64,000 bases of DNA from Scalesia atractyloides (GCA_947069175.1 CAMTDV010000017.1:51531137-51595136), one strand, 5' to 3'. Positions 21,901 to 33,440 are shown, counted from the stretch's first letter. The notes: a model not told the origin generated them from the letters alone. Translations and numbers: made by a program.

Positions 21901-23633
21901 CCTTTCGACGAGGTTTCTCCAATAATTCGAAGAGTCTGACCGTTTGAAAGAGGAATACGAATAAATTTTTCACGACATACAACTTCCGCCTGATGTTGAC
22001 TGAGCCAATCCATACCGATTATTATGTCAAAACTTCCCAGCTTCATAGGAATAAGGTCGACTGAGAAATCGTGGTCGTTTAAGGTGAGTGTACAGTTGCG
22101 TAAAATAGAGTCTAATGAAACTGGCTTCCCGTCCGCAACTTCTACCGTTATGGATTCCGTGAGCTTATCCCGATTTTTACTTAATATAGGTTCAAACTCT
22201 AAAGACACAAAACTTCTATCCGCACCAGTATCAAATAATATAGATGCATATCTACCATTTATAAGGAACGTACCGTTGACCACATTGCCGTCAACTCTGG
22301 CCTGGTTAGCGTTGATATTGAAAGCTCTCCCTCTTGCAGGTGGGGGAGCTTGGTTTGCTTGGTTCACTGGGTTGGCTTGGGCCTGAGCATGAATAATATT
22401 AACCAGCCTTGGACATGTGTTTCTGAAATGACTCGGGTCGCCGCAATTGAAGCAAGCCCGCATAGGTTGGCCCATAGGATAATTGGGTTGGTAGTATGTT
22501 TGGGCTAAATGTTGGGTGGGTGAAAATGGTAGGGGTTGTTGGGCTTGACCCATTAACTGTTGGTGGGTTTGGGTTAAAGGTTGGTGGCGGTTTGTTCGTT
22601 GAGGCATGCGGCAGTTTTGAATAGTATGTCCTGCGCGACCGCAGCCGGTGCAGTATTGGCAAGGATGATCAGGGGAATGGTGATATTGGCAACGGTTACA
22701 TTTTGGTAACGGGCCTGTGTAGGGTCTTCTGTATGGTGCGGGTGAAGGAGTGACTTGAGTAATGGGTGCAGCAGGAATAGGGGTGTTGGTTTGGTTAACT
22801 GCAAAATTTCTGGTGTTGCGCTTCCTCTTATTGGCGAACTTAGAGGAAGGAATGGGGTGGTTTGAAGTTTGTCCCTCAACAGGGGCTTTCTTCTTCTCTT
22901 CTTTGAACTTCCCGTTGCGAATTCGGTTTTCGGTCAGTTCAGTTGCTAACTCCATAGCCGCTTCAAGTGTTACTGGTGAAACGCTGAGAACTGAATCTTG
23001 GATTTTCGAGTGAAGTCCTCGAATATAATGTTCAATCAGACGATAGGTTGGTGTGAACAGATTTGGAACCATTTGGTTCAACTCCAAAAACCTCTTGTTG
23101 TAGGTAGTGTGATCACCCTCCTTTTGCTTTAGAGCATGAAATTCATCCTCCAACTTTTTAATTTCACTTCTAGGACAGAAACGCCTAGTCATGATTTCCC
23201 TTAACTCCTCCCAAGTTAAGGCCATCGCATCTTCAGTTCCCCTCTTCCCTTTCTCAGTATTCCACCAAGTGAGAGCTACTCCAAGTAGTCTCCCGGTGGC
23301 GTATCGAACCTTGCGATCCTCAGGACAATCGCAGTTTAGGAAGGTGTTTTCCATCTCCTCGAACCAATGTAGGAGAGCAGTGACACCCTCGGTCCCTTCA
23401 AATTTAGGAGGATCACAGGACTTAAAATGTTTGTAAGAGCACTTGTTGGTAGGAGGGTTGTCGATGTTCTGGTCCTGTTGTTGGGGAGGGTTAGTAGGAT
23501 TTGTAGCAAGGGCTTGTTGTACTTGGACCACAATGTCAGGAAGTATCGTGGCCATTTGTTTCGCGATCTGAGTGGCCAAACATTCTTGAGACCTTCCCGA
23601 TCTTTTACCCCTTCGTTGCTGTCTAGACAACAT
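18960..23633 (-). CDS. gag-pol: Gag-Pol polyprotein of element A, 1557 aa, uninterrupted
   Basis: One open frame encodes every protein needed for capsid formation, reverse transcription and integration. Gag spans about residues 1-410, with WF..ME..F near 90-98 and two zinc knuckles, CTGCGRAGHTIQNC (328-341) and CFNCGDPSHFRNTC (394-407). The aspartic protease has DTGA at 468-471. RT has FIDD at 802-805; RNase H has CDAS near 950. Integrase has H1138/H1145 and C1175/C1178 (zinc-binding), then D1208, D1269 and E1305 with the canonical 35 residues between the last two. A C-terminal chromodomain-like region (about 1495-1550, IVRVRWESKRGPEFTWERED) fits Tekay. The start is the first ATG after the leader; the stop lies just before the deleted polypurine tract. 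Gag and Pol share one frame, so no frameshift signal is needed. Most likely a young copy. Confidence 0.95.
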   Translation of the reverse strand: MLSRQQRRGKRSGRSQECLATQIAKQMATILPDIVVQVQQALATNPTNPPQQQDQNIDNPPTNKCSYKHFKSCDPPKFEGTEGVTALLHWFEEMENTFLNCDCPEDRKVRYATGRLLGVALTWWNTEKGKRGTEDAMALTWEELREIMTRRFCPRSEIKKLEDEFHALKQKEGDHTTYNKRFLELNQMVPNLFTPTYRLIEHYIRGLHSKIQDSVLSVSPVTLEAAMELATELTENRIRNGKFKEEKKKAPVEGQTSNHPIPSSKFANKRKRNTRNFAVNQTNTPIPAAPITQVTPSPAPYRRPYTGPLPKCNRCQYHHSPDHPCQYCTGCGRAGHTIQNCRMPQRTNRHQPLTQTHQQLMGQAQQPLPFSPTQHLAQTYYQPNYPMGQPMRACFNCGDPSHFRNTCPRLVNIIHAQAQANPVNQANQAPPPARGRAFNINANQARVDGNVVNGTFLINGRYASILFDTGADRSFVSLEFEPILSKNRDKLTESITVEVADGKPVSLDSILRNCTLTLNDHDFSVDLIPMKLGSFDIIIGMDWLSQHQAEVVCREKFIRIPLSNGQTLRIIGETSSKGLSLMSCLQAQKYLRKNYVAFLAHIIKKEIAEKKLEDIPVVKDFPQVFPDDISGLPPVRDVEFRIDLIPGATPVAKSPYRLAPSEMQELASQLQELTDKGFIRPSSSPWGAPVLFVKKKDGSFRMCIDYRELNKLTIKNRYPLPRIDDLLDQLQGASCFSKIDLRSGYHQLRVHEEDVPKTAFQTRYGHYEFMVMPFGLTNAPAVFMDLMNRVCKPYLNRFVIVFIDDILIYSKSKADHERHLRLVLALLEKEKLYAKFSKCEFWLKEVQFLGHVVNDKGIHVDPSKIKAVQEWQAPRTPTEVRSFLGLAGYYRRFISNFSRIAVPLRALTHKGKPFVWGPKQEEDFQTLKQKLCDAPILTLPEGCDDFVVYCDASGQGLGCVLMQRGKVIAYASRQLKTHEKNYTTHDLELGAVVFALKIWRHYLYGTKCEIYTDHKSLQHIFNQKELNMRQRRWVELLNDYDCEIRYHPGKANVVADALSRKGYANSIHLLCSQIITDIKDQIREAQHVSITEEDVRKEMSCGAELKLETKSDGILYYLDRIWIPNHNNLRETLMNEAHKTRYSIHPGADKMYQDLRYTYWWPGMKKDIAVFVSKCLTCSKVKAEHQRPSGLLVQPEIPVWKWENITMDFITGLPRTSGGYDTIWVIIDRLTKPAHFIPIHEDFKNEKLACIYINEIVSRHGVPLSIISDRDGRFTSGTWQAVQSAMGTRLDLSTAYHPQTDGQSECTIQTLEDMLRACVIDFKGNWDAHLPLVEFSYNNSYHSSIGMAPFEALYGRKCRSPVCWHEIGEAQITGPELIQETTDKIHQIRNNLLAAQSRQKSYADKRRKPLEFNIGDHVLLQVSPWKGVVHFGQKGKLAPRYVGPFKILERVGPVAYKLDLPEELNRIHPTFHVSNLKKCLVDGNLHIPLEDIQIDESMHFIERPVEIMDYGEKRLRRSRIPIVRVRWESKRGPEFTWEREDSMREKYPHLFPTTSTT

Positions 23634-24428
23634 CTACAGGATCATAAAATGAGAAGATTGTGAGTTTATGGTGTCTTTTTAGGTGTTATGTGTCTTTAAG
23701 AAAATGAAAATAACATAAATATCAATAATGCAACTACATCCATAGGATGTCTTGGGTTCGCTCATGTTGGGCCTCAAATGTCCCCCATACCTTCACCTAC
23801 ATAGTCATGTGGGCCCCCATGGCTATTGGCTTGGTAGGATTCACATTAGTATTGGCAATTTAACACTCGCATCCCCCGAATGCAAACCACAAAATATGTC
23901 CATGAGATGTTTGGTCTGAACGTGTCCAGGTGTAGACACAATGACAACTCAAAGTGGGGTTAGCTCACACGACGTTTGGTATAGCATGCTTTGGCCTAAT
24001 AGGTACTTCGTACTCTCATCATTAGTCCCAAGGTAGGCAAACTGGTCCTTTATTTTGGATTTATACGAATGCCAGCCTAGACAGGACGTTCCGATTACCG
24101 GTACTGGTACCCTTCCAGTTACTACATGCCCGTCATGAGAACTCACTTTGATGAGATTTGAAAACACGAAAATCATTGTAAAAGCAATCATGATGTGGTG
24201 TGTGCTTTCATGGATGTGATATGTTATGAGCATACGATTCATGATAGACATTATATGATAATACATACTTATGAACATGCTTGTACAATATCAAATGTAA
24301 CATTTAACATAAAACATATAGACATCATGAAATTTGGCATATAACACACAAAAATCTTATAAGTTTCTAATCGACTATAGTATAGGCTCTAAGGGTCTAA
24401 TAACCTATCCTATATCCCTATAGTCATG
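23634..24428 (-). other. Leader of element A
   Basis: Untranslated region between PBS and gag. Blocks are shared with the leaders of G and H, for example GGATTTATACGAATGCC and the reverse of GGTATAGCATGCTTTGGCC, so it is under family-level conservation. The 109-codon frame 24278-23949 has no domain. Confidence 0.7.
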
Positions 24429-24440
24429 GCTCTGATACCA
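24429..24440 (-). other. Primer binding site of element A
   Basis: The minus strand reads TGGTATCAGAGC, perfect for initiator-Met tRNA, three bases inside the 5' LTR. Confidence 0.9.
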
Positions 24441-25571
24441 ATCTGTCACACCCCGACCCGCAGTGGAAGTCGGGGCATAATTGGGTTATCACCAAAGCTC
24501 ATGACATTTACTATTATGTTTCATATTTAATAAAGTCAAAGTTACATTTTCAAATATCCAAACATGTTCATTCAATACAAAGGAAATAAACCAAACATAA
24601 CAATCCCAACTCTAAAACGTTTTATTCTTCTAATCCAAGTCCTATGTGTTCCTAGCTGCTGCTGGTTCACCTGTATCATGTGTAAAATGGGAGTTTTTTG
24701 GGTCAACATAAGTTGGCGAGTGAACCTTATTAGATAAACATATATTAATAAATTAATTGTTAGTTTATCAATGAAAATTAGTGCATAATCATAGATGAAC
24801 AAATGTAAATAATCAAGCAAAGGCAAATAGCAGTCACAACTATAACATACAATATCACATGACAACATACATGATCATACCAATATCATACTGTAAATAA
24901 CATAAATGAAACTGTGCGATCAAGGCTCAATCAAACGGAGCCGATCGTATTGCATGTACTGAAAATGAAAATGTCTGTGCGATCAAGGCTCAATCAAACG
25001 GAGCCGATCGTATGTGGGCACGCCAGGTTCAACCGCATAATAAAATGGGGAACATGCTCAACGCTCATAATGTAATGGGGAGCGGCGGCCTATGAAATTG
25101 CATGTACTGAATAATAAATTGCATCCAATAATAAGTACTTAACAGCAACAAACTGAATACACCAGATCATGATATGATGTATGCACAATGGTTTAGTAAT
25201 AATATATATATACAAAGACACATGATACACCCCAAAACGTGATTAAAACGGGGAATTTGTAAGATTCACTCACCTTGGGTGCGTTGGATTGGAGATGGTG
25301 ATATGCACATGATTTAGATGAGCGGAACAACGGGGATTACTAACCTAAATAATAACGGAAAATATATTAAATGAGTGGATTTTATTAAGGATTTTAATGA
25401 AAATTTTAGATATATTTTTGTGAGTTTATGGCTATTTTCTATCTTTAAAAATGTTATTTTTAAGTATTTTTAATTGATTTTTAAATTAAATTAAATAAAT
25501 AAAAATATAAAAAAAGTTGTTTATTTAGTGTTGACCGTTGACCGTTGACCGGTCGGTTAGCGTATTAGTTT

Positions 25572-25986
25572 GCGCCGGGTGAGGCTCGAACCGGCGACCT
25601 CCCGTACGCGTGCACGCAGCTCTACCAACTGAGCTACGTGTCTAAGCCGAAATAATCTTGTTTTTATTTATACTTATACACTTATTCGGTTAATCCGAAT
25701 TTCCTTCATTTACAAAAACATTTTAATTCAATCGGACCGGTGCTCGTGACGGGTTTCGAACGCGCGACGTGTGGTTCATGTTGCACACAGTCCACCGCTG
25801 GACTGTGTGTCTAACCTGGTTATTATCTCAGTTTTTATTATACTTAACAACTAACTGGGTTATCCCGATTTAGTTTAAACAAAAAGGCCTTTTATTATAC
25901 AAGGAGTGCGTGGAGCAAGGATCGAACTCGGGACGTGTATGGTTTTTGTTTGCACACAGTCCACCGCTGGACTGTGTGTCTAACCC
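25572..25986 (-). other. Three tRNA-like cassettes, A 5' LTR copy
   Basis: Units at 25572-25648, 25739-25816 and 25904-25986 match those of the 3' LTR in type, order and orientation, with the same downstream T-runs. They lie within the putative intron 25345-26300. Confidence 0.6.
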
Positions 25987-26832
25987 GTTTATAACTCGGA
26001 TTTTAATTAACCTTATATCATCACTGAACTCGTCTTCTTCATTACAAATGCAGACATCAATCAAACAACCGATACGCGATTAATTTAGTTAATGAACATG
26101 ATGTCCAGTTTGAATGCATTGAACCGAAAAGTTTGGGGAAAGAAGATACCGAACAGATCGTCTTCTTCAGAGAATCCGGCGAAACTTCTCGGCTCTGTTT
26201 TTGGAACCTTTGGCTGTGAGAATCAATTAACAGGTTTAAGGGATTAGATGTGAAATTGAACTAATGAGTATTGATTATCAGTACGTTGGAATGAGCATAC
26301 CGGTAATCAACGAGTTTCCGACAATTCCAGAAGTTTTCCGGCGAAAACAGAAAGTCCAGCAATGTCGTCTGTGGTTGATTATGAGCGATGGGTTAATGTT
26401 AGTAAGGTTCTAACAATGGATTGAAACCGTAAAGTAGAAGTATTTTACCGGTTTGAGTTAAATACGGTTTTCCGGCGACTTTTGCAGAAAATTCCGGCGA
26501 GCTGTTTTAGGCGTTCTGATGGTCTGAAAATGCGATGAAAATGAAATGGAGTGTTGGTATGATATCTCTGAGTCACGAGAGTGGTCTGAAGTTTGTGTAA
26601 TTCTGGACTTGATGATTTTTCGGTTTTAAAAACCGACAATGATGAGTCTTTAAGTTTAATCAATTCCGATTTGCTTAGAAACCGTCGTGCATCGGTTATA
26701 AACTGAATGTGTGAAATAAACAATGAAATGACGATTGGTTTGCCGATTACCGTTTCTCAGATAGCGCAACTGGTTTCAACTGGGTTTGTGTATAAATTTC
26801 GTTTGTGTTTCTAGAGTTAGCAGAAAACACAA

Positions 26833-26913
26833 TGTGGTGGAGTGGTCTTGGGAGTGAGTGTTAAGTTGTTGAAGGGTGTCTTGGCTGACCCGGGTTCGAG
26901 TCCCGGCAGCGTT
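26833..26913 (+). other. Opposite-strand tRNA-like unit, A 5' LTR
   Basis: Copy of 18735-18815; the T-arm CCGGG/TTCGAGT/CCCGG is unchanged and GGCGG has become GGTGG near the start. Confidence 0.6.
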
Positions 26914-27102
26914 ATAATTTTTTTATTTATTTTATTTTAACTTTTCATCAAATATAATTTTTATAGTTTAGTTTATTTATTAATTATGTATTGTTTCAAA
27001 TCAAAATAATCATAATTATTCGACATAACTTTTATAACTTGATATTCGATTACAAAACGGAGCGGGTTTTGAAAACCCGATTTTTACAAATGTTACACTT
27101 AG

Positions 27103-30100
27103 AACTCTCAAAAATCCCTGCACTTTTTCTTTCCCCTTGCCTTCTTGGATTGAAGAATTTTTGCTTCCAAGTAAGTTCATCAAAAACCAATCTTTGTTTA
27201 TATTTCGGTCTTCATACAAACATTCACTGTTCTTGCACTATTATGCTTTGCTTTGCACTCTAACCTAATGTATATTAATCTACATATTATATCATCTATG
27301 ATCTAAGACCATGTTTTATATTTTATTTACGCTTAAAAACCTTTAAAACGACCAACGGGAACACATAAGTGTTCTTCCTGTTTTGACAGATTCTGTGTTG
27401 TGACTTTGGACGACCATAACTTGGTCAAAACTTGTCCAAATTTAGTAAACTCTTACTTTACTATTAAATACATGGGAATACAGTGTTAACAATATATGGC
27501 ACGCTTAAAAACACTTCCGTTTGGACCCCCAACCATCCAAAACCAAACTGTTGCGCAAAGCTGAATAAGCTGTAAAGATCCATGGTTTTGACCATTTTCC
27601 GGGTTCTAAACTGAAATACTTTCTAAATGAAAGTTGTAAAACACATTCTAATTTAGTGGACTGGAAATTTTCATAATTTTTCGACATTGTTTACTATTTT
27701 TAAAACGTAAAACAAGAACAACACAGAAAGCTGTCAACTTTTATACTTTTCCCAAAACTAATCGATTTACTTTTAATCAAGGGTACTTGTAACCAATATC
27801 ATCTACAACCATCATGATAACATATTCATAGCCCTAATTAACCATCCGAACCCATAGTTACGTTTATGACCCGTTAAAGTGGCGTAAACCACTTTAGCGA
27901 GCCGTAACAAATCAAAACACTTTGAAATGCTTCCAAATCAAAATATTTGATATTATGAACCATATTATAAAAGATCCAACTCTTGTTTGGTTTATATACC
28001 TCATTCTATCTGATTTCTCATTTTCAAGTCCGATACACTAACTTGTAGTTACCCGTTACACTAGGAAGCACTTCAACACCTGAACTCTTGATCCTTTGAG
28101 CTTTGTTATATAATTTGAACAAGATCTATACGCAACCCCAGGCGAGTACTTAGCTCCCCTCTTTTATGTTTATCAAATGTTTTTGGGGTGATTCATATGT
28201 GTAATCTATTTATCCCAACGTATGGCACTTATGTATTTACTAAGTGTATTTTTTGGTAATATTCCTTTTATGCAAGACATGACAATTGGGGACATGAAAC
28301 AAATCCTTATAGTATCTTTCTATCTTCATGGATTGATTCTTGTAGGATATTTTAAGTACAGTCTTAAATCTTTCTATCTTTATAGTAAGATTTCTAAAAA
28401 GTACTTTACAAGACAACGGTTATGGTTTATGTGTAGAATTGTTGGTGATTTAGATAACGAAACTAGAGTAATATAATAAGGACATGGTGGATACGCCGCT
28501 GGTACTTCCTATATATAAGTGTGCTTATTGTATTACCCTTCGTAGCCTTATCCGAATCACTATTAGGATTATGATTTTGTGACACAATGATACAAGACAA
28601 GTGACTAAACTAAATCCTTAAAGTATCTATCTATCTTCATAGTTAGATTCTTGTTGGATGTTTAAAGTACTAATTGGTAGTCCTTTATTGGATTCTGTGT
28701 ACTTTAATGCGTATGTGACAAGACTTAATTCCCACTACATCTACCTATCTTTATAGTTAGATATTTGTGGAATGTTTAAAGTACTAATTGGTAGTCCTTG
28801 ATTGGATTCTGTGTGCTTTTACGCATATTTGACGAGACAAGTGACAAGACTTAATTCCCATTACATCTACCTATCATTATAGTTAGTTATTTGTGGAATG
28901 TTTAAAGTACTAATTTGTAGTCCTTGAATGATTCTGTGTACTTTAATGCATATTTGACAAGACAATTTGACGAGACAAGTGATAAGACTTAATTACCATT
29001 ACATCTACCTATCTTTATAGTTAGATATTTATGGAATGTTTAAAGTACTAATTGGTAGTCCTTGAATGGATTCTGTATACTTTAATGCTTATTTGACAAG
29101 ACAATTTGACGAGACAAGTGACAAGACATAATTCCCTTTACATCTACCTATCTTTATATTTAGATATTTGTGGAATGTTTAAAGTACTAATTGGTAGTCC
29201 TTGATTGGATTCTGTGTACTTTAATGCGTATTTGACGAGACAATTGACAAGTTGATGATTATGTACTTATGTGGTTAGTTGTGATTAGGATAACGAAACA
29301 AGTGTAATTCCATAAGAACATGGTGGATACGCCGCTGGTACTTCCTATATATAAGTGTTCTTATTGCATTACTCTTGTAGCGTTATTCGAGTCACTTTAG
29401 GATCTTGTGTACGACTGATTTCAATGTTCGATATCCAAATCCTTGAAGAATCCTTTCATATTTGCATGATAGATTCTTAGAAGGATATTTAGTATTATTG
29501 TAAATCATTGATTGATTTCTAATATACTCACGCAAGTGTTGACTGATTTCAGTATAGTTATTGATTATCCTTAATTGGATTTCTTATAACATACTCTCAA
29601 GTTTATGGACGATTTCAATATGTTTACAAAGAACAAAGTACAATTTTCAATGACATAAAAATTTCTTAGTATTAATCATATTGCCATATACAAAACTCAT
29701 TTTGTCACAAGTTTCATAATCAAGTTAATGCATTGCAATACTAAAACTTTTGCCAATCCTTGGCTACAAATAGTCCGTTTTCAATCGACAACTCTCGTAG
29801 TTGTCGAAGTATGGCAACACTAAACTTTTTGCCATTAACTTGATTAACAAAAACTATGTACTTGCCAACATTGTTTGTTGACGTCTCTTTTTCACATATG
29901 TTTCATGTTGATGATTATTCAAGTATGCTACACATAGGAATGCACTCAGGCTTTAGACTTCTTTAAACAAAAGACAATTTGTTGTATTTATTATATTGTA
30001 AAACAATGTTATTAATAATGAAATAATTTAGTACCAGTTGTGGCTGAGCAATTTGTAACGTGACTCCTCGATATTTCCGTCGCGTGTTGTTGTATTACGC

Positions 30101-30115
30101 GATCAGGGTGTTACA
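27103..30115 (+). repeat. Second LTR of B, part 2 (right of element A)
   Basis: It continues the LTR cut at 16360, homologous to 8935-11756. It includes an extra ~190 bp at about 27445-27635 missing from the first LTR, and the same 126-140-bp tandem array (about 28620-29255). It ends GGTGTTACA. Frames at 26991-27263, 27505-27687 and 28222-28476 show no domains. Confidence 0.85.
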
Positions 30116-30569
30116 AATTGGTATCAGAGCACTAGTTATAGGGAATTAGGTTATTAGAATGCCTTTAACCTAGTCTATAACCCTTCTAGGGACCCGAACA
30201 TGAGTAGACTTAGGATTTCTATCCTAATCCTCATCCTTACTCGTGCCACAACCACTCTATGATTCACAAATCATCCATCCTTAGATGGTTTATCCTAAAT
30301 CCTTAGGCTTTATGCCTTACGGAATTTCTCAAAAAAATTTTACTTTCAAAATACTTTCATTGGAATGTTTCTCAGTTATTTTCACAAACTTTTTCGTCAA
30401 AATATTTCTCGACATGTTCATCTCAAGTATTATATCAAAAATGTTTTCTCAAACGCTCTCAACAAAATGTTTCTCAACTTATTTATCTCAAACAACCTAT
30501 CAAAAAGATTTCTGAAAATGTTTTACTCTCAAACATTTTCCGTCTTGGGTTTTATTAAGGTGAACTCAT
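30116..30569 (+). other. PBS and truncated leader after B's second LTR
   Basis: TGGTATCAGAGC at 30119-30130 and about 440 bp of leader match 11757-12215, then homology stops at TGAACTCAT (30569), where element C palindromes begin. This is the left end of a second B internal region whose remainder is deleted. Confidence 0.8.
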
Positions 30570-33425
30570 TCACCACGGGGTCCTGTCCTGGCCAACACGC
30601 CCCGTGTTCCTAATACAGACAAACGTGTCAGAACTTTGTCTGACCACGGAGCCGTGCTCAGCTGGCACGGGGCCGTGGCCAGTGTGCTGTCGCTTTCTAT
30701 AAAGTCAGCCTTGTTGCTGCATGTTTTGCCTCATTCCAAAGACAAAGATCTCCTGGGATTTTTCACATATACCTTAAAATGTATGTTCTTGAAAAGGTTT
30801 CCTCAAACCATCTTGTCTTTGCCACTTTTGTCACTTTCCTTCTTCTTCTTTGAACTCAAAACCTCCATTAAAGCTTGAAAGTCCATAGGTTCAAGCTTTA
30901 TTTTTGCAAAACATATGTTTTAACCCAAAGATTCTTAATAAAAAACATGTTTATCACATTGCTTTAAGTTATTTCTGTTTACAAATATTTAAAACCTGAG
31001 AAAAATAAGTTAAAACAATGAATTTTTGAGTTCAAAACAGTGCAGGAGGACGGACACGGGCCGTGGTGAGCTTTTGAACTCCCGTTTCTTTAAAAATTCA
31101 CCCTTGTTTTCTTAGTATGTCGTCCCAGAACAGTGGAACGTCGTCATCAACCCCAAGAAACAACCAGGGGCGAAGAAGACCATCAATTGATGCTACCCTA
31201 GTTCGTGGCATGTATGCTTTAAGGGAAGCCATCGACAAAATGGCATCAGTGGAAGAGACCCTTAACGATTGTGTCAACTATTTGACGGTGGGGTTGGAGA
31301 ATTGCTTGCAAGAAATCAACCTTTTGCACCAAAGGTTGAACATTCTTGCACTACCTCCCATGGAACCAATCTTCCCCCAAGAAGATTGGAACCTTGCTTA
31401 AGAGATCGTTTACCCAACCGGATGGGATGACCTCCATCCGGAACCTCCTCTAGATGCATTGTATGAGGTTCCAACAATGGTCGCACCTCCCACACCTCCC
31501 CCGTATGAAAATACGGAAGAAGAACCTTTCCTCTTCCTCCCTCGGGAGATCAAGGAAATGCTCAATGACTTTTGAGGGGTGCACCCTACGGGTTGAAGTT
31601 CCTAGAAGCCCCTATCTACCGAAAAATCGATTTCGGGTTTTGTCGTTCTTAAAACATGTAACCATCTAGGGTGGAACTTCATTATGGCTGAGATCTCTTG
31701 AGTCTATCTAAATTTAGGAACTTTATAATTTTAATTTTTAGGATTAATTTTTAGGACCTTTTGTGTCTCGCACTCTAATATATTATGGTTTAAGTTATTG
31801 TGTGGTGTTTGGATCTTAAATAATGGCTTAACACACGAGAAAAGATGAAAAATTCCCAAAGGACTTCAAAACCACACCCCATGCATGAAAACAGCGCCTT
31901 CCGACAACTTTCGCATCTTTACAGCATGTGCAACACGTGGCCGTGCTCAGTTCAACACGCCCCGTGCCCAGGTTCTGCAGAAAAAGTTCTGAAACAGGTT
32001 ATTGACCACGGGTCGTGTTGACTGGCCACGCCGCGTGGTCAAGCTTCTGTAAGTTTTGTCACTGGCATTCTGGACACGGGGCCGTGCCCGGACCACACGG
32101 GCCCGTGTCCAGATGCCAGTAACATAAAAATTTGTTTTTAACACGCTTTTACGCATTCGAATCAACCGAAAATTTTATTTTTGGACACATTAAGGACAAT
32201 ATGTAATTTAAGTGTGGGGGGGGGGCTAACACTTTGAATCTAGCAAGTCCTAATAACAAGCCTGACACAAAACTCTAACCGCTAATCACCCTAAATCTTT
32301 TTCAAATTTTTTTCGTTTTCTTACTTGTCTTGGTTTAAATTGGGAATAACAAGTTCTAAAATGTTATGTTTTTACAAATTTACAACCGATAGCGTCGTGA
32401 TAAAAAGAACCAAATAAGAAAAAATTATAAAAAAGGGCATGATAAATCTTTTTAAAATTTGATTATATATACTTGATCACATTACAAACCCATTCCCACA
32501 ATAAGTGAGCTTTGAGCCTTTATCGAGCATACATTCATCTTTAAACTAAATGCTCATCTTCGTTTCTTGTGTGAATAGCCGCTTGGTTCTTACGACTCTA
32601 GAACTTGCCAAGAAGATACATTCCAAATTCTTACCAACATAAACCCAAGTAAGTAAATGATGGAGGCACTAGGACTAACCCGTCTTTCATTCAAAACCAT
32701 TATTTTCCTTTCTTTTTACCCATTACCAAAATCTTAACCCCTTTTGAGTCTAAACCTTTTTCATTTCAAACCCGAAAAACAAAACATCCATTACCCACCA
32801 AAACCCTTTTTCATTCAAACCCATTTATTTTAGTAAAAAGCACCGGTTATTTTGAAAAAAAAACCATGTCTCTCTTTAACCAAACAAGTTCTTTCAAAAA
32901 TCTTGTTTGAAAATTATTGGTTTAGAGAAATAAATAATTTTTACGATAACCGATGCTTTTTACGCCTTTCGGCATTTTACTAACCGCTAACCAAAAAATC
33001 ACCAACCCTTAGCCCAAGCCTAACCCTTTCAAAGTCCTCTTGATACTCACAAAGGTTTATAGTTAAAAAGGAGGAGGTTTGATCGCTTGGCAAGCATATG
33101 GTAGAAATAAGTTCCAAACCAGAATCAAGCGATATCATAAAAATACATCTTCGGCCGAGTGTTGAGTGATCTCTTGTGAGGTACGTGAACTTGTATATAA
33201 ATAGAATTTTAAGGAGGCACGTTATGCCCAAATAAACAATTTTCTTTAAACCGTTCTAAATAAATCATGATGAATAGGATTGTAAAAAAAGTAAGAACAC
33301 AATTTAAATAAAGATCTTGGATTCCCGGCACTCAAAGACAAACAAAAAAAACTTCTTCAATACCTATTCCATTTGGGTGTGTAAGCCACATTTAAAGAGT
33401 TTTGCTTGAGAACAAGCAAATATTC
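30570..33425 (+). other. Right internal part of element C
   Basis: Palindrome clusters at about 30571-30682 and 31930-32115 use the CACGGGGCCGTG motif. One broken ORF (31117-31575) is present. A G-run, AAGTGTGGGGGGGGGG (32211-32225), resembles the true polypurine tract 1.2 kb further on. The remainder is AT-rich with no gene; frames at 30285-30878, 31947-32165 and 32980-33231 are not supported. Confidence 0.65.
31117..31575 (+). pseudogene. Unknown small ORF of element C with one stop
   Basis: MSSQNSGTSSSTPRNNQGRR opens a serine-rich, basic start, followed by a helix-prone region (YALREAIDKMASVEETLNDC, about residues 33-52; ENCLQEINLLHQRL). A TAA interrupts it at 31399-31401, and the same frame continues with a proline-rich, acidic stretch to TGA at 31573-31575 (152 codons in all). 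I recognise no domain. It lies in the 3' half of a pol-less element, so it may be an accessory or captured ORF. Confidence 0.4.
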
Positions 33426-33440
33426 AAGTGTGGGGATATT
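33426..33440 (+). other. Polypurine tract of element C
   Basis: AAGTGTGGGGATATT lies immediately before the 3' LTR start TGATGTG, the expected place for plus-strand priming. Confidence 0.7.

Larger units (their letters stand above)
16361..27097 (-). mobile_element. Element A: Tekay-like chromovirus with complete gag-pol ORF
   Basis: A 10.7-kb minus-strand element with 5' LTR 24444-27097, primer site, leader, one 1557-codon gag-pol ORF, and 3' LTR 16361-18950. The 5-bp target duplication CTTAG at 16356-16360 and 27098-27102 matches the single CTTAG at 8930 in B's intact LTR. The long LTRs, Met primer and C-terminal chromodomain-like region fit the Tekay/Del clade. The 3' LTR has lost its first 47 bp and the adjacent polypurine tract, so self-replication is probably blocked despite the intact ORF. 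Confidence 0.92.
24444..27097 (-). repeat. 5' LTR of element A, complete, 2.65 kb
   Basis: TGTCACACCCCG at 24444 to TGTTACA at 27097, flanked on the right by target duplication CTTAG (27098-27102). It is nearly identical to the 3' LTR apart from the terminal deletion, one missing GTTGACC unit, a ~45-bp local duplication near 24915-24985 and scattered substitutions, so the insertion is fairly recent. Confidence 0.92.
7905..30569 (+). mobile_element. Element B: gag-only chromovirus derivative, LTR-gag-LTR-leader, split by A
   Basis: The order is LTR (7905-11756), PBS, leader, gag, 3' internal remnant, polypurine tract, second LTR (15294-16360 and 27103-30115), then a second PBS and leader ending at 30569 inside C. 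Pol is absent between gag and the polypurine tract, the layout described for TR-GAG elements. The extra leader after the second LTR shows this was part of a tandem LTR-internal-LTR-internal array from LTR recombination, later truncated on the right. No target duplication is therefore expected. Confidence 0.75.

Noticed and set aside
22024..23663. Plus-strand ORFs opposite gag-pol of A, and equivalents in G and H
   Set aside because: Antisense shadows of a verified gag-pol frame.
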